This document shows positions 17,111 through 26,599 of a stretch of DNA of 64,000 bases, piece after piece. Each line of letters starts with the position of its first letter. Within the stretch, counting starts at the first letter, position 1. This DNA is from CAZPBN01 sp964584935 (GTDB taxonomy: Bacteria > Acidobacteriota > Aminicenantia > Aminicenantales > Aminicenantaceae). The translations under genes and the position numbers were made by a program. The DNA lies in assembly GCA_964584935.1 (NCBI GenBank), contig CAZPBN010000002.1, positions 62,001 to 126,000 of the forward strand, read 5' to 3'. The notes beneath the pieces were generated by a model. It ran no database searches, was not told the DNA's origin, and worked only from the letters and a program-made list of their open reading frames with translations.

Positions 17111-20100
17111 ATGAAAAAAAATAAAATCAAACCTTTTCTTATTTTATTTTTAGGAACTGTGTTTGTGCTCTTTATGGCTGTGTCCTATTGGGCTGAGGAA
17201 TGCACCGAGACCATAGAAAGTCATACCGAAAATTTCGAAACGACAGAATATAAAGATGAAGACATTTCTTCGGTTGACCATTGGGGAGAAGGATATATCA
17301 CTATGAATAAAAAAGGAGCGAACTTCAGCATTCCTTTATCGAGTGATATGCCCACTTGGATAAACTCCGTTACGGCTAATGATTTTGATAATGACGGCTG
17401 GGTTGATTTTATTGGATCCAGCAGTAGTTTCAGTAATGTCCTAGCATTTGTCCAGAATATGGGCTATCAAGGAGATAGTTTTATAGGGACTTTTGAAATA
17501 ACTTCATGGATTGATGGATGCGACGGACCCGATGACGGAGGAGATCCCACTGCCGGAGTAAAAGGTTCAGCCCTGGACACCGACGGCCATTGTGGTCTGA
17601 CATCCGGAGACTATGATAATGATGGCGACATCGATTTTTTGTTTATCGCATCCCAGCAGAACTCGCCTTACACCCCTAAAAGGATATGGCTATATGAGAA
17701 CCACCTCGTTGATGAAGGAGTCATGTATTTCACTCAGACCGACCTCACATCTGATTGGACAGACGACTGGAAAGGAATTGCATGGTCTTCGACGATGATT
17801 GTTTCTTTAGATTTTGATAGTGATGGCGATATTGAAGTTTTAACAGGCAATAGGGAAGGAAAAGTGCTTCTCATCCGAAACAGGGGAACCGAAACCATCG
17901 ATTCCAATACTTTCTTTATTGAATCTCTGCCTGTGATTGAAACAGACTGGAGTGGTCGCGGCGTGAGCACACTTTCGGTGGAGGATTTTAACGGAGATGG
18001 TTTTTTTGATATTGTGGTGGGAAGTGTCAGTTATCCTGAATTGAGGTATTATAGGAATAACCAGAGTGACGTCTTTAATTTGTATGCGACGTTTCAGGAT
18101 GACAATGGAAATACTCATGATGACGAATTTGATGGAGCAGCAACTGTTTCAATTGCTCAGGACTTTGATATGGACGGCGATATCGATTTAATGATCGGAA
18201 CTGATAACTGGAATTATAATCCCGGAGAAGATATTGGAGGAATGTGTTTTTTTTTCAGAAACACAAATGGAGAATTTACCTCTTCGCTTGTATATGATAA
18301 CCGTCCCACAGTCTACGACTTTGATTTAGGGGCATCGCTGGACTATGATAATGATGGGGACGAAGATTTTTTAATGGCTGATGGAAACCATACCGAAACA
18401 TATTATTTGTTTGTCAACGAGCTGGCGGATGTTTACAATCTTGAGGGAACGGCTGTTTCACTGGATATAGCTCCAGACCTTGATTCATCGTTATACTCAA
18501 TAACAAAAATGAGGATCAAACAGGTTGATGAAAGGACAATTGGAGGATCGGATCCCGATCTTTCCATAGAATATTATTTTTCCAATGACGGAGGTTTGAA
18601 CTGGGAACATTATGTGACTCATCAGGGAAGCAACATCAAAAGTTACACTGATTTGCCTTTTCATTCCTTTAAGCATTACGGAACCGATTTAAGATGGAAA
18701 GCTGTTTTTTCTGCGGCTGAGGATGAAATGGAGGATTTCGATAATGCTTCCTTTGAAACACCGGTTATTGATTACCTTGAGTTTGAATACACCTATGTGG
18801 ACAGAAGAGAGTATTCCCGGACATTCATCGCCACAACAGTCACCGGAGATGAAAACACCAGGGAAAAATATCTCATCGGAGGGTCTTTCTATTTTCCGGG
18901 CTGGCAGGGGCATTTAAGGTCATACAATATAACCGATATGGAGGCTGTGTCCACAGATTATTCCTACTTGAGAACCATAAGCCGGTCTGATCCGAATTCT
19001 CCGTCCGGAAGAACACTTGAAGTGAGCGGCGTAACCATTGAATGGGATGCCGGAGAAATTCTGGATACCACCAATGCCAATCGACGAACAATTTACACAG
19101 CCATTCAAGGCAGTTCCAGCCTAGTGCGGATCGAATTTCATTCGGATAATCTGGCAGCCTTAGAGCCTCTTTTGCAGGATTATAACGGAGACAACGAGGG
19201 TTTGATTGATTTTGTGCGCGGAGAAAGACGCGATTGGAAGCTGGGAGATATCAACCATTCCAACCCTGCTGTGGTGGGCCCTCCTGATGACAATGCTTCT
19301 GAAAAAGGTCCGGGGTACAATCTGTTCAAGGCAGCATGGGAAGACAGAGAGAAAGTCCTGTATGTGGGAGCCAATGATGGAATGATTCATTGTTTTGATG
19401 TGGAAACAGGTGAAGAATTGTGGGCTTTTATCCCTTACAATCTCCTCAGAAGTTTAAGAAAGATGTGGCCGGTGAATGAAGCTGAAGGAACCAGGTATTT
19501 CAGAAGGCAGCCCTATGTGGACGGCAGTCCGGTGGTGGAAGATGTCTATATTGATGCGAATGATGATGGAACCAAGGAATGGAGGACTATTCTAGTTTGC
19601 GGACAGGGACCTGGCACAGGGAGCACAGCGGACGGGTATCCAAACTGTTATTTCGCCCTGGATGTCACAGATGTCTCAAATCCCCATCCATTGTGGGAAG
19701 TCAGCCATGAGACCATGGGTGAAACCTGGTCAACGCCGGCTATCGGTAAAATTGTCAAAGAAGGAGATGATTCCTGGGTTGCTTTCATGGGTTCCGGTTA
19801 TGACAACGTCGAAGACAGAAGAACAGGAAACGTTTTTTATGCGGTTGATTTGAGCTCAGGAGAAATATTTTGGAGTTTTGATACAGGGGAAGTTGACACA
19901 GCCAGAAGACAGGGATGGAATATAACAAACACTCTTCCTGGTCCTCCATCCGCACTGGATATTGACGGGGATGGTTACACAGACAGAGTGTACATTGCCG
20001 ATCTGGACGGAAGAGTATGGAAGGTTGATACCAGCATCGAGTTTGAAATGATAAATATTAATAAAGCCACCTGGGATGAGGAACAAATCTATGAAGATCC

Positions 20101-20713
20101 CAATAATTATCCCATCATTTGCAAGCCCGAAGCCTGGGTCAATCCAGTGACAGGAATATCCACTCCCAGGGTGTTTTTCGGCACTGGTGGCGATGATGAT
20201 GCCCCTTCGGATGGCATGTATTCATTCATCGCTTTGATGGATGGGAGTAAACCAGAAGTGGAATGGTATATGGGAGATCCTGCTGTGCTGGGGCTTTCAG
20301 ATGACAAAGACAGAGGAGATTTGGATGCAGGAGCCAAAGTGTGGGCCAACCCGATTATTGCTGATTTCACTGTTTATTTCAGCACTTTGACCGGAAGTAT
20401 TGAGGATGTGGATCCCTGTGCCAATCTTCAAGGCTCAGGAAAACTGTATGCCCGATACATTCAGGCAGCAGCTGGCTCAACTATAGGAGGAACGGCTTTC
20501 ACCACAGCCACAGGACCCCAGGAAAGCATGGATCTGGTGAGTAAATCGCGGGCGCCTGTGACCGTAGGAGAAAAGGAAAAAACAGCTGACGGAGTGAGAA
20601 AAAGAGAGATTTTCACTCAGGAGTACGATTCCACCATTGAAAAGCTGGAACAGCCGACCGGTGCCTCTCTGCTTGTGAGGTCCTGGAGAGAAGTTTATAA
20701 GATTATAAAGTAA
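17111..20713 (+). CDS. pilY1: PilY1-type pilus tip adhesin with FG-GAP/VCBS-like repeats
   Basis: PilY1 is a large exported pilus-tip protein involved in pilus assembly, adhesion and surface sensing. The 1200-residue product has a signal peptide (about 1-29). An N-terminal half of calcium-type repeats follows, including DFDNDGWVDF, DYDNDGDIDF, DFNGDGFFDI and DYDNDGDEDF. The C-terminal half (about 690-1130) is the PilY1 propeller, with VLYVGANDGMIHCFD, the DVTDVSNPHPLWEV segment, and the calcium loop DIDGDGYTDRVYIADLDG. The repeats replace the von Willebrand-like domain of Pseudomonas PilY1. It ends the minor pilin operon. Confidence 0.92.
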   Translation: MKKNKIKPFLILFLGTVFVLFMAVSYWAEECTETIESHTENFETTEYKDEDISSVDHWGEGYITMNKKGANFSIPLSSDMPTWINSVTANDFDNDGWVDFIGSSSSFSNVLAFVQNMGYQGDSFIGTFEITSWIDGCDGPDDGGDPTAGVKGSALDTDGHCGLTSGDYDNDGDIDFLFIASQQNSPYTPKRIWLYENHLVDEGVMYFTQTDLTSDWTDDWKGIAWSSTMIVSLDFDSDGDIEVLTGNREGKVLLIRNRGTETIDSNTFFIESLPVIETDWSGRGVSTLSVEDFNGDGFFDIVVGSVSYPELRYYRNNQSDVFNLYATFQDDNGNTHDDEFDGAATVSIAQDFDMDGDIDLMIGTDNWNYNPGEDIGGMCFFFRNTNGEFTSSLVYDNRPTVYDFDLGASLDYDNDGDEDFLMADGNHTETYYLFVNELADVYNLEGTAVSLDIAPDLDSSLYSITKMRIKQVDERTIGGSDPDLSIEYYFSNDGGLNWEHYVTHQGSNIKSYTDLPFHSFKHYGTDLRWKAVFSAAEDEMEDFDNASFETPVIDYLEFEYTYVDRREYSRTFIATTVTGDENTREKYLIGGSFYFPGWQGHLRSYNITDMEAVSTDYSYLRTISRSDPNSPSGRTLEVSGVTIEWDAGEILDTTNANRRTIYTAIQGSSSLVRIEFHSDNLAALEPLLQDYNGDNEGLIDFVRGERRDWKLGDINHSNPAVVGPPDDNASEKGPGYNLFKAAWEDREKVLYVGANDGMIHCFDVETGEELWAFIPYNLLRSLRKMWPVNEAEGTRYFRRQPYVDGSPVVEDVYIDANDDGTKEWRTILVCGQGPGTGSTADGYPNCYFALDVTDVSNPHPLWEVSHETMGETWSTPAIGKIVKEGDDSWVAFMGSGYDNVEDRRTGNVFYAVDLSSGEIFWSFDTGEVDTARRQGWNITNTLPGPPSALDIDGDGYTDRVYIADLDGRVWKVDTSIEFEMININKATWDEEQIYEDPNNYPIICKPEAWVNPVTGISTPRVFFGTGGDDDAPSDGMYSFIALMDGSKPEVEWYMGDPAVLGLSDDKDRGDLDAGAKVWANPIIADFTVYFSTLTGSIEDVDPCANLQGSGKLYARYIQAAAGSTIGGTAFTTATGPQESMDLVSKSRAPVTVGEKEKTADGVRKREIFTQEYDSTIEKLEQPTGASLLVRSWREVYKIIK

Positions 20714-20730
20714 TAAGAACGATTTGAAAA

Positions 20731-20757
20731 CGGGATAAAGCAATCCCGGGGATATTT
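20731..20757 (+). terminator. Possible terminator after pilY1
   Basis: A 6-bp stem CGGGAT/ATCCCG (20731-20736 with 20743-20748) is followed, after a short GGGATA spacer, by a run of seven T. The spacer makes it less than ideal, but it is placed just 18 bp after the pilY1 stop. Confidence 0.42.
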
Positions 20758-20798
20758 TTTTCATCTCACGTTCCCGCCTAAAATACGCAAAAAATAGC

Positions 20799-20902
20799 AA
20801 GACGTCAGATGTAAGATGTGAGATGATAATTAATGTAGAGCAATATTATAATTAAGAAATTTATTTATTGTACGTCTTACTTCTGACGTCTCACATCTTA
20901 CG
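20799..20902. repeat. Dispersed repeat copy R2 (GACGTC/TCTTAC family) between convergent genes
   Basis: The left half holds GACGTCAGATGTAAGATGTG (20801-20820) and the right half ACGTCTTACTTCTGACGTCT (20872-20891). The two ends are reverse complements of each other in a permuted order, separated by about 45 bp of AT-rich DNA. It lies between the 3' ends of pilY1 and pilD. Confidence 0.72.
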
Positions 20903-21007
20903 GTGTTTCATTGTGTTTTCGAACCCATTAACCTGATCCATTTCACTATTATTATTCTATAAAGAAAAAATGGGTGAATTTCACTTATTTTTTCCTTATT
21001 GATTGAA

Positions 21008-21787
21008 TTAAAAAATAATGTTGAAATGGGAGAGGTAGGCGTTGATGATCGTTTCCCCCCAGAGCAAAGCGATGATGGCTGAAGGAGCCAGAAAAGTTCC
21101 AAAGGGGAGGGCATACTGCAGATTCTTCTTTTTGAAAACCATAACAAAAAGAGCGACCAATGTTCCAGCAAAGGATGCCAGAATCAAAACAAAGACAACC
21201 TGGAGCCAGCCCAGAAAGGCTCCGATAAACACCATCAGTAAAACATCTCCCAGCCCTAAGCCCTCTTTTTTCCGCAAAAGATAATATGTTCCGTAAATAA
21301 AAAGAAGAAATCCTCCCCCCACAGCAGCTCCAATCAGAGACTGAAAGGGAGATAAATCGGTGCGAAAAAAGGAATAGATAAGGGATAGAACAAATCCGGG
21401 AATGGTGATGATATCAGGAAGTATCTGATGATAAAAATCAATAACAGCAAGGACAATCATAGCGCTGGCAAAAACACAGGATGCCGAGAAGTAAAGGCTT
21501 AAAGAATACTGAAGGTAAAGAAGAATAAAGATTAAGGGAGTGAGAAATTCGATCAAAAGATAGGAGAATGAAATTTTTTGCCCGCAGTATGGGCATTTTC
21601 CGCCAAGAACGATATATGAGATGAGAGGAATATTGTGGTAAAATTTTATTCTTTTATGACAGTGGGGACAGGAGGAAGGAGGAAAAAGAAGGCTGAGATT
21701 TCTGGGCAGTCTGTATATGACAACGTTCAAAAAACTTCCCCAGCCAAGCCCAAATAAAAGAATTATAATGATAATTATCTTTTCCAT
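21008..21787 (-). CDS. pilD: Prepilin peptidase/N-methyltransferase PilD
   Basis: PilD is the inner-membrane aspartic peptidase that removes prepilin leaders and N-methylates the new N-terminus. The 259-residue product has an N-terminal cytoplasmic zinc domain (CPHC at 40-43, CPYC at 65-68), about seven to eight membrane helices, and both catalytic aspartates: Asp117 in VIDFYHQILPD and Asp181 in GLGLGD. It would process the four minor pilins encoded across the gap. It is the last gene of a minus-strand run and overlaps the TPR gene by 13 bp. Confidence 0.95.
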   Translation of the reverse strand: MEKIIIIIILLFGLGWGSFLNVVIYRLPRNLSLLFPPSSCPHCHKRIKFYHNIPLISYIVLGGKCPYCGQKISFSYLLIEFLTPLIFILLYLQYSLSLYFSASCVFASAMIVLAVIDFYHQILPDIITIPGFVLSLIYSFFRTDLSPFQSLIGAAVGGGFLLFIYGTYYLLRKKEGLGLGDVLLMVFIGAFLGWLQVVFVLILASFAGTLVALFVMVFKKKNLQYALPFGTFLAPSAIIALLWGETIINAYLSHFNIIF

Positions 21788-22623
21788 GGCATCACCGGAG
21801 TTTTAACCTCTCCATTCCGGGGATTGTATAGGTATTTGTTTTGGTCCAGGTCTTTTGGAATTGAGTCTAACAATCCGGCTTGGACCAGGTGTTTCAGATC
21901 AGAGGGATTCCTCCCGTACTTTTTCTTGTATTCATCAATGGCTTGCTCGATTTTAGCTATGTCAATGGAAGCTTTGACCCTATAGAGGTGATTAGCCGCT
22001 ATTTTTTTAATGTGGTCATCTTTAGTGGTCTCATAAATGTTTTTCCAGGTTTTCCAAGCTGTTTGATAATTTTTTGCCTCGAATGCGGCACTGGCGTACA
22101 GCCTTTTAATAAGAGGAGGGGACGATTCAACATTGCTAGCTTTTTTAAAATATTCTTGAGCCAGTGAATAGTCTCTTTTTAAATCTCTGGCATAGTGTCC
22201 GGCTTCAAATGGAAAAATCCACTGGTCAGGATTTCTTTCTAGCCCCATATCCAGAAATTTAATTGCCAGTTCAACATCTTTGGCTTCATAGCCTGAAATC
22301 ATGGCAGCGATCTCATAGACATCAAGGTAATGAGGATCCAGTTCAATAATGATGGTGAAAATGTGTTCGAGATAATCAAACCTGTCTGATATCGAATAGT
22401 CACTATAATACTGAATAGCCCATATGTAGATTAAGTCTGCCGCAAGAGATGTGTATCCAAAAGTCGCATATTTCAGGTATTTTCCTTTTGGCAGGTATAT
22501 TATGGAGGACCCAGGAATTTTTTTTCTTGGTATTCGGTCAATATGGAATTTTAAATTCATAAAGATGAGACAGCTTAAAACAAGAAAAAAGATGAGAAAA
22601 ATAGTGCTGATATTTTTTTTCAT
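21775..22623 (-). CDS. Membrane-anchored TPR protein in the pilus-linked ABC/PilD operon
   Basis: I do not recognise a named family with certainty. The 282-residue product has an N-terminal signal anchor (about 5-24) and several TPR-like helical repeats (about 55-215). It ends with a segment (IEQAIDEYKKKYGRNPSDL to KYLYNPRNGEV) that resembles the C-terminal region of GspG-like pseudopilins. It sits between the ABC permease and pilD and overlaps pilD by 13 bp. A role as a periplasmic assembly or localisation factor for pili is inferred from position only. Confidence 0.72.
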   Translation of the reverse strand: MKKNISTIFLIFFLVLSCLIFMNLKFHIDRIPRKKIPGSSIIYLPKGKYLKYATFGYTSLAADLIYIWAIQYYSDYSISDRFDYLEHIFTIIIELDPHYLDVYEIAAMISGYEAKDVELAIKFLDMGLERNPDQWIFPFEAGHYARDLKRDYSLAQEYFKKASNVESSPPLIKRLYASAAFEAKNYQTAWKTWKNIYETTKDDHIKKIAANHLYRVKASIDIAKIEQAIDEYKKKYGRNPSDLKHLVQAGLLDSIPKDLDQNKYLYNPRNGEVKTPVMPWKR

Positions 22624-22649
22624 GGTTTTAGAAAAAATATAATTTCATA

Positions 22650-23414
22650 CTAAATGAAATCTCTTTTTCTGAATATCAATGTTGCTAAAGCCAATGCAAA
22701 CAAAGTCAATGCCAATCCATAGAGGGTGGAATAAAGGAAAAACTCATTGGGGATAGGGAGGTTGTGTACAACCTCTGTTCTAAAATTAAACTTCTCTAAA
22801 TCCGGAAGAAAAATATAAAAAAATTGAGTGACACATTTTGCGAACCCAGAGGGCAATTTATTGATGAATTGTTCAAGCCCCCAGGATAAATGGCCAATGA
22901 GATAGACTGAAAGAGAGAAGATGGAACTCAAAATAGGAGTTGAAAAACAGGAGAAGAGAATGGACATCGCAGTGATAAAGAGAAGCTCTATATAGATAAA
23001 ATATATGGCAAGAAGAAGTTTCCATTCAACGGAAAAAGTATGAAGAAAGACAAGTGCCAGAAAAAACAGACTCATTAATGATATTATAATCAACAGGGTG
23101 AGGGCTAATCCAAAAAATTTGCCGAGTAGAAATTGATAGCGATGAATGGGTTTAGAAATGAGGGTATAAATTGTTTTTTTCTCTATTTCTTTATAAACAA
23201 GTCCTGTTCCGATGAGAATGGCGATGAGAACTCCAAAAATAGAAATAGAAGCCAACCCCACATCTTTGATAACTTTGACTCTATCACCAACAGTCAGAAG
23301 AGCAAGCACTCGTGAAAAAATTATGCAGGCAACTGAAAAAAATAAAAGAACATACAGGATTCGATCTCTAATGGCTTCCTTAAAAGTATTGAACGCAATC
23401 GCTCTGATTTTCAT
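22650..23414 (-). CDS. ABC-2 type transporter permease
   Basis: The 254-residue product is an integral membrane protein with six predicted helices, the expected size for an ABC-2/NatB-type permease. The N-terminal IRAIAFNTFKEAIRDRILY is characteristic of the family. It overlaps its ATPase gene by 4 bp (ATGA) and is followed 26 bp later by the TPR gene and then pilD. The substrate is unknown. In Myxococcus xanthus an ABC transporter (PilH/PilI) encoded in the pil cluster is needed for pili; this pair may be its counterpart. Confidence 0.85.
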   Translation of the reverse strand: MKIRAIAFNTFKEAIRDRILYVLLFFSVACIIFSRVLALLTVGDRVKVIKDVGLASISIFGVLIAILIGTGLVYKEIEKKTIYTLISKPIHRYQFLLGKFFGLALTLLIIISLMSLFFLALVFLHTFSVEWKLLLAIYFIYIELLFITAMSILFSCFSTPILSSIFSLSVYLIGHLSWGLEQFINKLPSGFAKCVTQFFYIFLPDLEKFNFRTEVVHNLPIPNEFFLYSTLYGLALTLFALALATLIFRKRDFI

Positions 23415-24322
23415 TTTTGTTTGACCATGTTGACAAATAGACTTTCAAGTGTTTCGGTTCTAGGTATTAAAGAATGAATTTTTCCACCCATAGAGTGAAC
23501 AAGTTGAATTGCCTGTTCTGTCTTATCCTCCTCGAATATTTTAAGCATGATTTTTCCACCGTAAATGGATAGAAATTCTCCAAATCCTTCCAGTTTATTG
23601 GGTTCTACACCGGAGAAGACGACTTCTGTAAAGAGAATTTTTTCGGAAATGAGGTCATGAATGGCACCCTGATTGATGATCTGTCCGTCAATTAAAATAG
23701 CCACTCGATCGCATATCATTTCTATATCCTGAAGAATATGAGAGGATAGAAAAATGGTTTTCCCTTTTTCTTTCAATTGTAAGATGATATCTCTTAATTC
23801 TTTTCTTCCCACTGGATCAAGTCCGCTTAAAGGTTCATCCAGAAAAATGAGAGCGGGATTATGAATGAGTGTTTGAGCCAAGCCTATCCTTTGAATCATT
23901 CCTCTTGAATATTTTCGCAACTGCAGGTTTGCAGATTGCTCAAGACCGACCAGTTCTAAAAGTTTTAGTATAGTTCTTTTTTTTTCTTTCTTTTTATAAA
24001 GATGAGAGTAGAATTTGAGAAATTCATAGGCAGTGAGATAATCATAAAAATATGGATTTTCTGGAAGAAATCCAGTCAATTCTTTGGCTTTAAGGGAAAG
24101 GTGTTGGTATCCAAATATATCAATCGTTCCGCTGTCAGGAAAGATCAATCCGGTGATGCATTTGATGGTGGTGGTTTTTCCGGCACCGTTGGGACCAAGA
24201 TATCCGAAAATTTCTCCTTTTTTTACTGACAGGGAAATGTTTTTCAAAATGGTTTTTTTTCTAAGCAAAAAACCTAATTTGAAGGACTTTTGAATATGTT
24301 TGATATTAAGTGCCCTATCCAT
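23411..24322 (-). CDS. ABC transporter ATP-binding protein
   Basis: This ATPase subunit drives the adjacent permease. The 303-residue product has Walker A GPNGAGKTT (43-51), the signature-type segment YSRGMIQRIGLAQ, Walker B ALIFLDEPLSGLDP and the H-loop SSH. After the nucleotide domain (about 1-225) there is an extra C-terminal domain of about 80 residues common in NatA-like exporters. It is the first gene of the four-gene minus-strand set ending in pilD. Relatives include multidrug, sodium and gliding (GldA-like) exporters. Confidence 0.9.
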   Translation of the reverse strand: MDRALNIKHIQKSFKLGFLLRKKTILKNISLSVKKGEIFGYLGPNGAGKTTTIKCITGLIFPDSGTIDIFGYQHLSLKAKELTGFLPENPYFYDYLTAYEFLKFYSHLYKKKEKKRTILKLLELVGLEQSANLQLRKYSRGMIQRIGLAQTLIHNPALIFLDEPLSGLDPVGRKELRDIILQLKEKGKTIFLSSHILQDIEMICDRVAILIDGQIINQGAIHDLISEKILFTEVVFSGVEPNKLEGFGEFLSIYGGKIMLKIFEEDKTEQAIQLVHSMGGKIHSLIPRTETLESLFVNMVKQK

Positions 24323-24406
24323 GATCTTTGTATTTTATCATGTTTTATCACAAAATCAATCAGACTGGTCTGTCCAATGGACTCCCGGTCAGTATCATAG
24401 AAAGGT

Positions 24407-24967
24407 TTAGTCAGGGACAACATGTTGTAAGGTATCGTGATTAACAGTGATATAAAAATCGTTTCCTAGATAGAGAAGCGGCTGAATTTCATTTGTGTTA
24501 AGGATTCCATCAGAATTGAAACTATTTTTGTCTTCATGGATTGCTAAAACTTCCCCTACAAAAAGATCATGATCTCCATAAGCTCTTGTTTCCGCAAGTT
24601 TGCATTCAAAAGAAACATAAGCTTCTCCAATGATCGGAGAATCGATTATTTTCGAGGCTAATAATTGAACAGGGAATTCCTTAAGCTTATTCATGTTATG
24701 ACCTGATTTTCTTCCTATCTGAGCAGAGAGTTTTATTCGTGTCATACTTAAAAAATTGACAGTGAATTCATCAGCTTTGGAAATGATTTCGTGGGTCAGC
24801 CTTTTTTTTGCTATGAGAATTCCGAAAAGAGGAGGGTCAAAAGATAAAGCCGTATGCCAGGCACAGGTCATAAAATTAACCTTGTTCATTGCTTTGGCGC
24901 CAACAAGAGCCACTGTGTAAGGGTAGAAGTGTTGTAATTTTTTTATCTGGGTTGATACCTTTTTCAT
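24407..24967 (-). CDS. Flavin reductase-like FMN-binding protein
   Basis: The 186-residue product belongs to the flavin reductase (split-barrel) family that binds FMN and reduces or carries flavin for partner enzymes. It shows the N-terminal YPYTVALVGAKAM and NFMTCAWHTALSFDPP, then FTVNFLSM, all typical. A strong AGGAGG ribosome site precedes the ATG. It has no obvious partner gene nearby. Related proteins include flavoredoxins of anaerobes. Confidence 0.88.
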   Translation of the reverse strand: MKKVSTQIKKLQHFYPYTVALVGAKAMNKVNFMTCAWHTALSFDPPLFGILIAKKRLTHEIISKADEFTVNFLSMTRIKLSAQIGRKSGHNMNKLKEFPVQLLASKIIDSPIIGEAYVSFECKLAETRAYGDHDLFVGEVLAIHEDKNSFNSDGILNTNEIQPLLYLGNDFYITVNHDTLQHVVPD

Positions 24968-25071
24968 GAATACCTCCTAGAGCTATGAATTATAGCTTTT
25001 TTTTCATAGAAAAGAAAGAAACCCTTTGATTTAAATGATTTACTCCCCTAAAATACATGAAGAGGATTGAA

Positions 25072-25920
25072 ATGACTGATTTTGGGGGCTCTATTAAAAA
25101 AAGCCAGAAATATGACTTAGGGATTTTAGGCATTCCTTTTGATGAAAAATCTAGTTATCTGAAAGGGACTTCCCAGGGTCCCCAAGCGATTAGAAATGCT
25201 TCCACGGGTGAAGCCATGAATTCATGGACAGAACTAGGAGTGAGTTTAAGGAAAGATACAGTAGTGACAGACTTGGGAGATTTAGATGTTTCCGGTACTT
25301 TTTGGAAGGTGTTTCAGCGAATTGAAGAAAAAGTTCTGGAAATTTTGGATAACTCGGCTGTTCCATTGATACTAGGTGGAGACCATTCCATTACTTATCC
25401 CATTATGAAAGCTTTTTCCAGGAAATATCAATTTCTTGATATCCTTCATTTTGATGCTCATCCGGATTTATATGAAGAACTGGATGGAGATCGATTTTCC
25501 CATGCGTGTCCTTTTGCAAGAATAATGGAAGAACATTTGGCTCAAAATGTGGTTCAGGTCGGAATTCGAACCATAAACAGACATCAGAAAGAAACAGCAG
25601 AAAAATATGGAGTCAGAATGATAGAAATGAAGAGCTTCAAAGACAACCTTTCTTTGAAGTTTGATAATCCTTTGTACATATCATTTGATATGGATGCTCT
25701 TGATCCCGCTTTTGCTCCTGGTGTTTCTCATCATGAAGCCGGGGGGCTTTCCACCCGCCAGGTCATTGATATTCTTCATATTTTAAATGCTGAAATTGTG
25801 GGTCTTGACGTTGTCGAATTAAATCCCAGCCGCGATGGACTGGGGATCACTGCTTCTGCGGCAGTGAAAATCATTATGGAGACAGCAGGAAAAATTGTCA
25901 TTAACAGAAAAAATGAGTAA
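25072..25920 (+). CDS. speB: Agmatinase/arginase-family ureohydrolase, probable agmatinase
   Basis: This enzyme would hydrolyse agmatine to putrescine and urea at a binuclear manganese site. The 282-residue product has all metal motifs: GGDHS (102-106), DAHPD (128-132) and SFDMDALDP (204-212). An in-frame ATG 15 bp upstream (25057) lacks a ribosome site. I chose 25072, which has AGAGG 7 bp upstream. Sequence alone does not separate agmatinase from arginase. The pyruvoyl arginine decarboxylase gene near 48.9 kb would supply agmatine and favours agmatinase. Confidence 0.88.
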   Translation: MTDFGGSIKKSQKYDLGILGIPFDEKSSYLKGTSQGPQAIRNASTGEAMNSWTELGVSLRKDTVVTDLGDLDVSGTFWKVFQRIEEKVLEILDNSAVPLILGGDHSITYPIMKAFSRKYQFLDILHFDAHPDLYEELDGDRFSHACPFARIMEEHLAQNVVQVGIRTINRHQKETAEKYGVRMIEMKSFKDNLSLKFDNPLYISFDMDALDPAFAPGVSHHEAGGLSTRQVIDILHILNAEIVGLDVVELNPSRDGLGITASAAVKIIMETAGKIVINRKNE

Positions 25921-26193
25921 GGTTAAAAAATCCTCAATAATCCCAAATATATGGGGGGGGAATTTTCAAGAAGCTATAATTTCCTTCTGGAAATTGATTG
26001 TATGAAAAGCGATTGAATTCACTTTCTTAAATTTTATGAAAACACAGTGAGGAGATGATTCATCATTTCTATAAATAAAGAGGAAGAGAATTATAAGAAA
26101 GATTGGAATAAAGAGAGAAATGATCCTTTCTCAGGACCACTTCTCTCTTGAGTGCAGGTATTTAACTAAATAAAATTTTAGCTCGTTCAAAAA

Positions 26194-26391
26194 TTATGCT
26201 TTCTTCAATATAGGCATACCTGTTCGTTCAGTCTCGACAACTTTATATCCGGCAGGTATTTCGTCAAGAGAGCCTTGACGAATATCACGGGCAAAAAAAT
26301 AGATTCTTTGCGTGCGTCCTCCTTTTAGCTCGACATCTTTATGATGAAGATAATATTTTACTCCCTTCGAATTTGTGAATTCATAAGCCAT
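26194..26391 (-). CDS. Conserved small protein of unknown function (65 aa)
   Basis: The 65-residue product is soluble, without signal peptide or membrane helix. It contains FTNSKGVKYYLHHKDVELKG and the end VVETERTGMPILKKA, which I recall from small conserved hypothetical proteins in several phyla. A good ribosome site (GGAGGA) lies before the ATG, which supports it as a real gene. Function is unknown. It is expressed away from the candidate RNA promoter near 26.57 kb. Confidence 0.78.
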   Translation of the reverse strand: MAYEFTNSKGVKYYLHHKDVELKGGRTQRIYFFARDIRQGSLDEIPAGYKVVETERTGMPILKKA

Positions 26392-26565
26392 TTTTTTCCT
26401 CCGAAATTATTTTAATTTTTATATCTCCCAACTATTTAGCCTTGTTCCAGTATTTATAAGAAATAATAGCTATTGTCAAGGAAAAATTCAAATAAAAAAA
26501 GAACGGTTGCAATCCATTCCTATATTATATTTTTGTAAAAAAATAAAATTATTTTAAAATTTTAC

Positions 26566-26593
26566 TTTACAAACTTTATTTTTTTGTTATAAT
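26566..26593 (+). promoter_or_regulatory. Strong sigma-70 promoter with no protein gene behind it
   Basis: TTTACA (26566-26571) and a perfect TATAAT (26588-26593) are 16 bp apart. The expected start point, about 7 bp downstream, is the GG at 26600-26601, exactly where a 5' hairpin begins. The next coding start is more than 400 bp away. Confidence 0.65.
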
Positions 26594-26599
26594 GATATT

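Noticed and set aside
20799..20902. CRISPR-like array from repeated GACGTC/TCTTAC words
   Set aside because: The units are short, degenerate and inverted, with no regular spacers and no cas genes.
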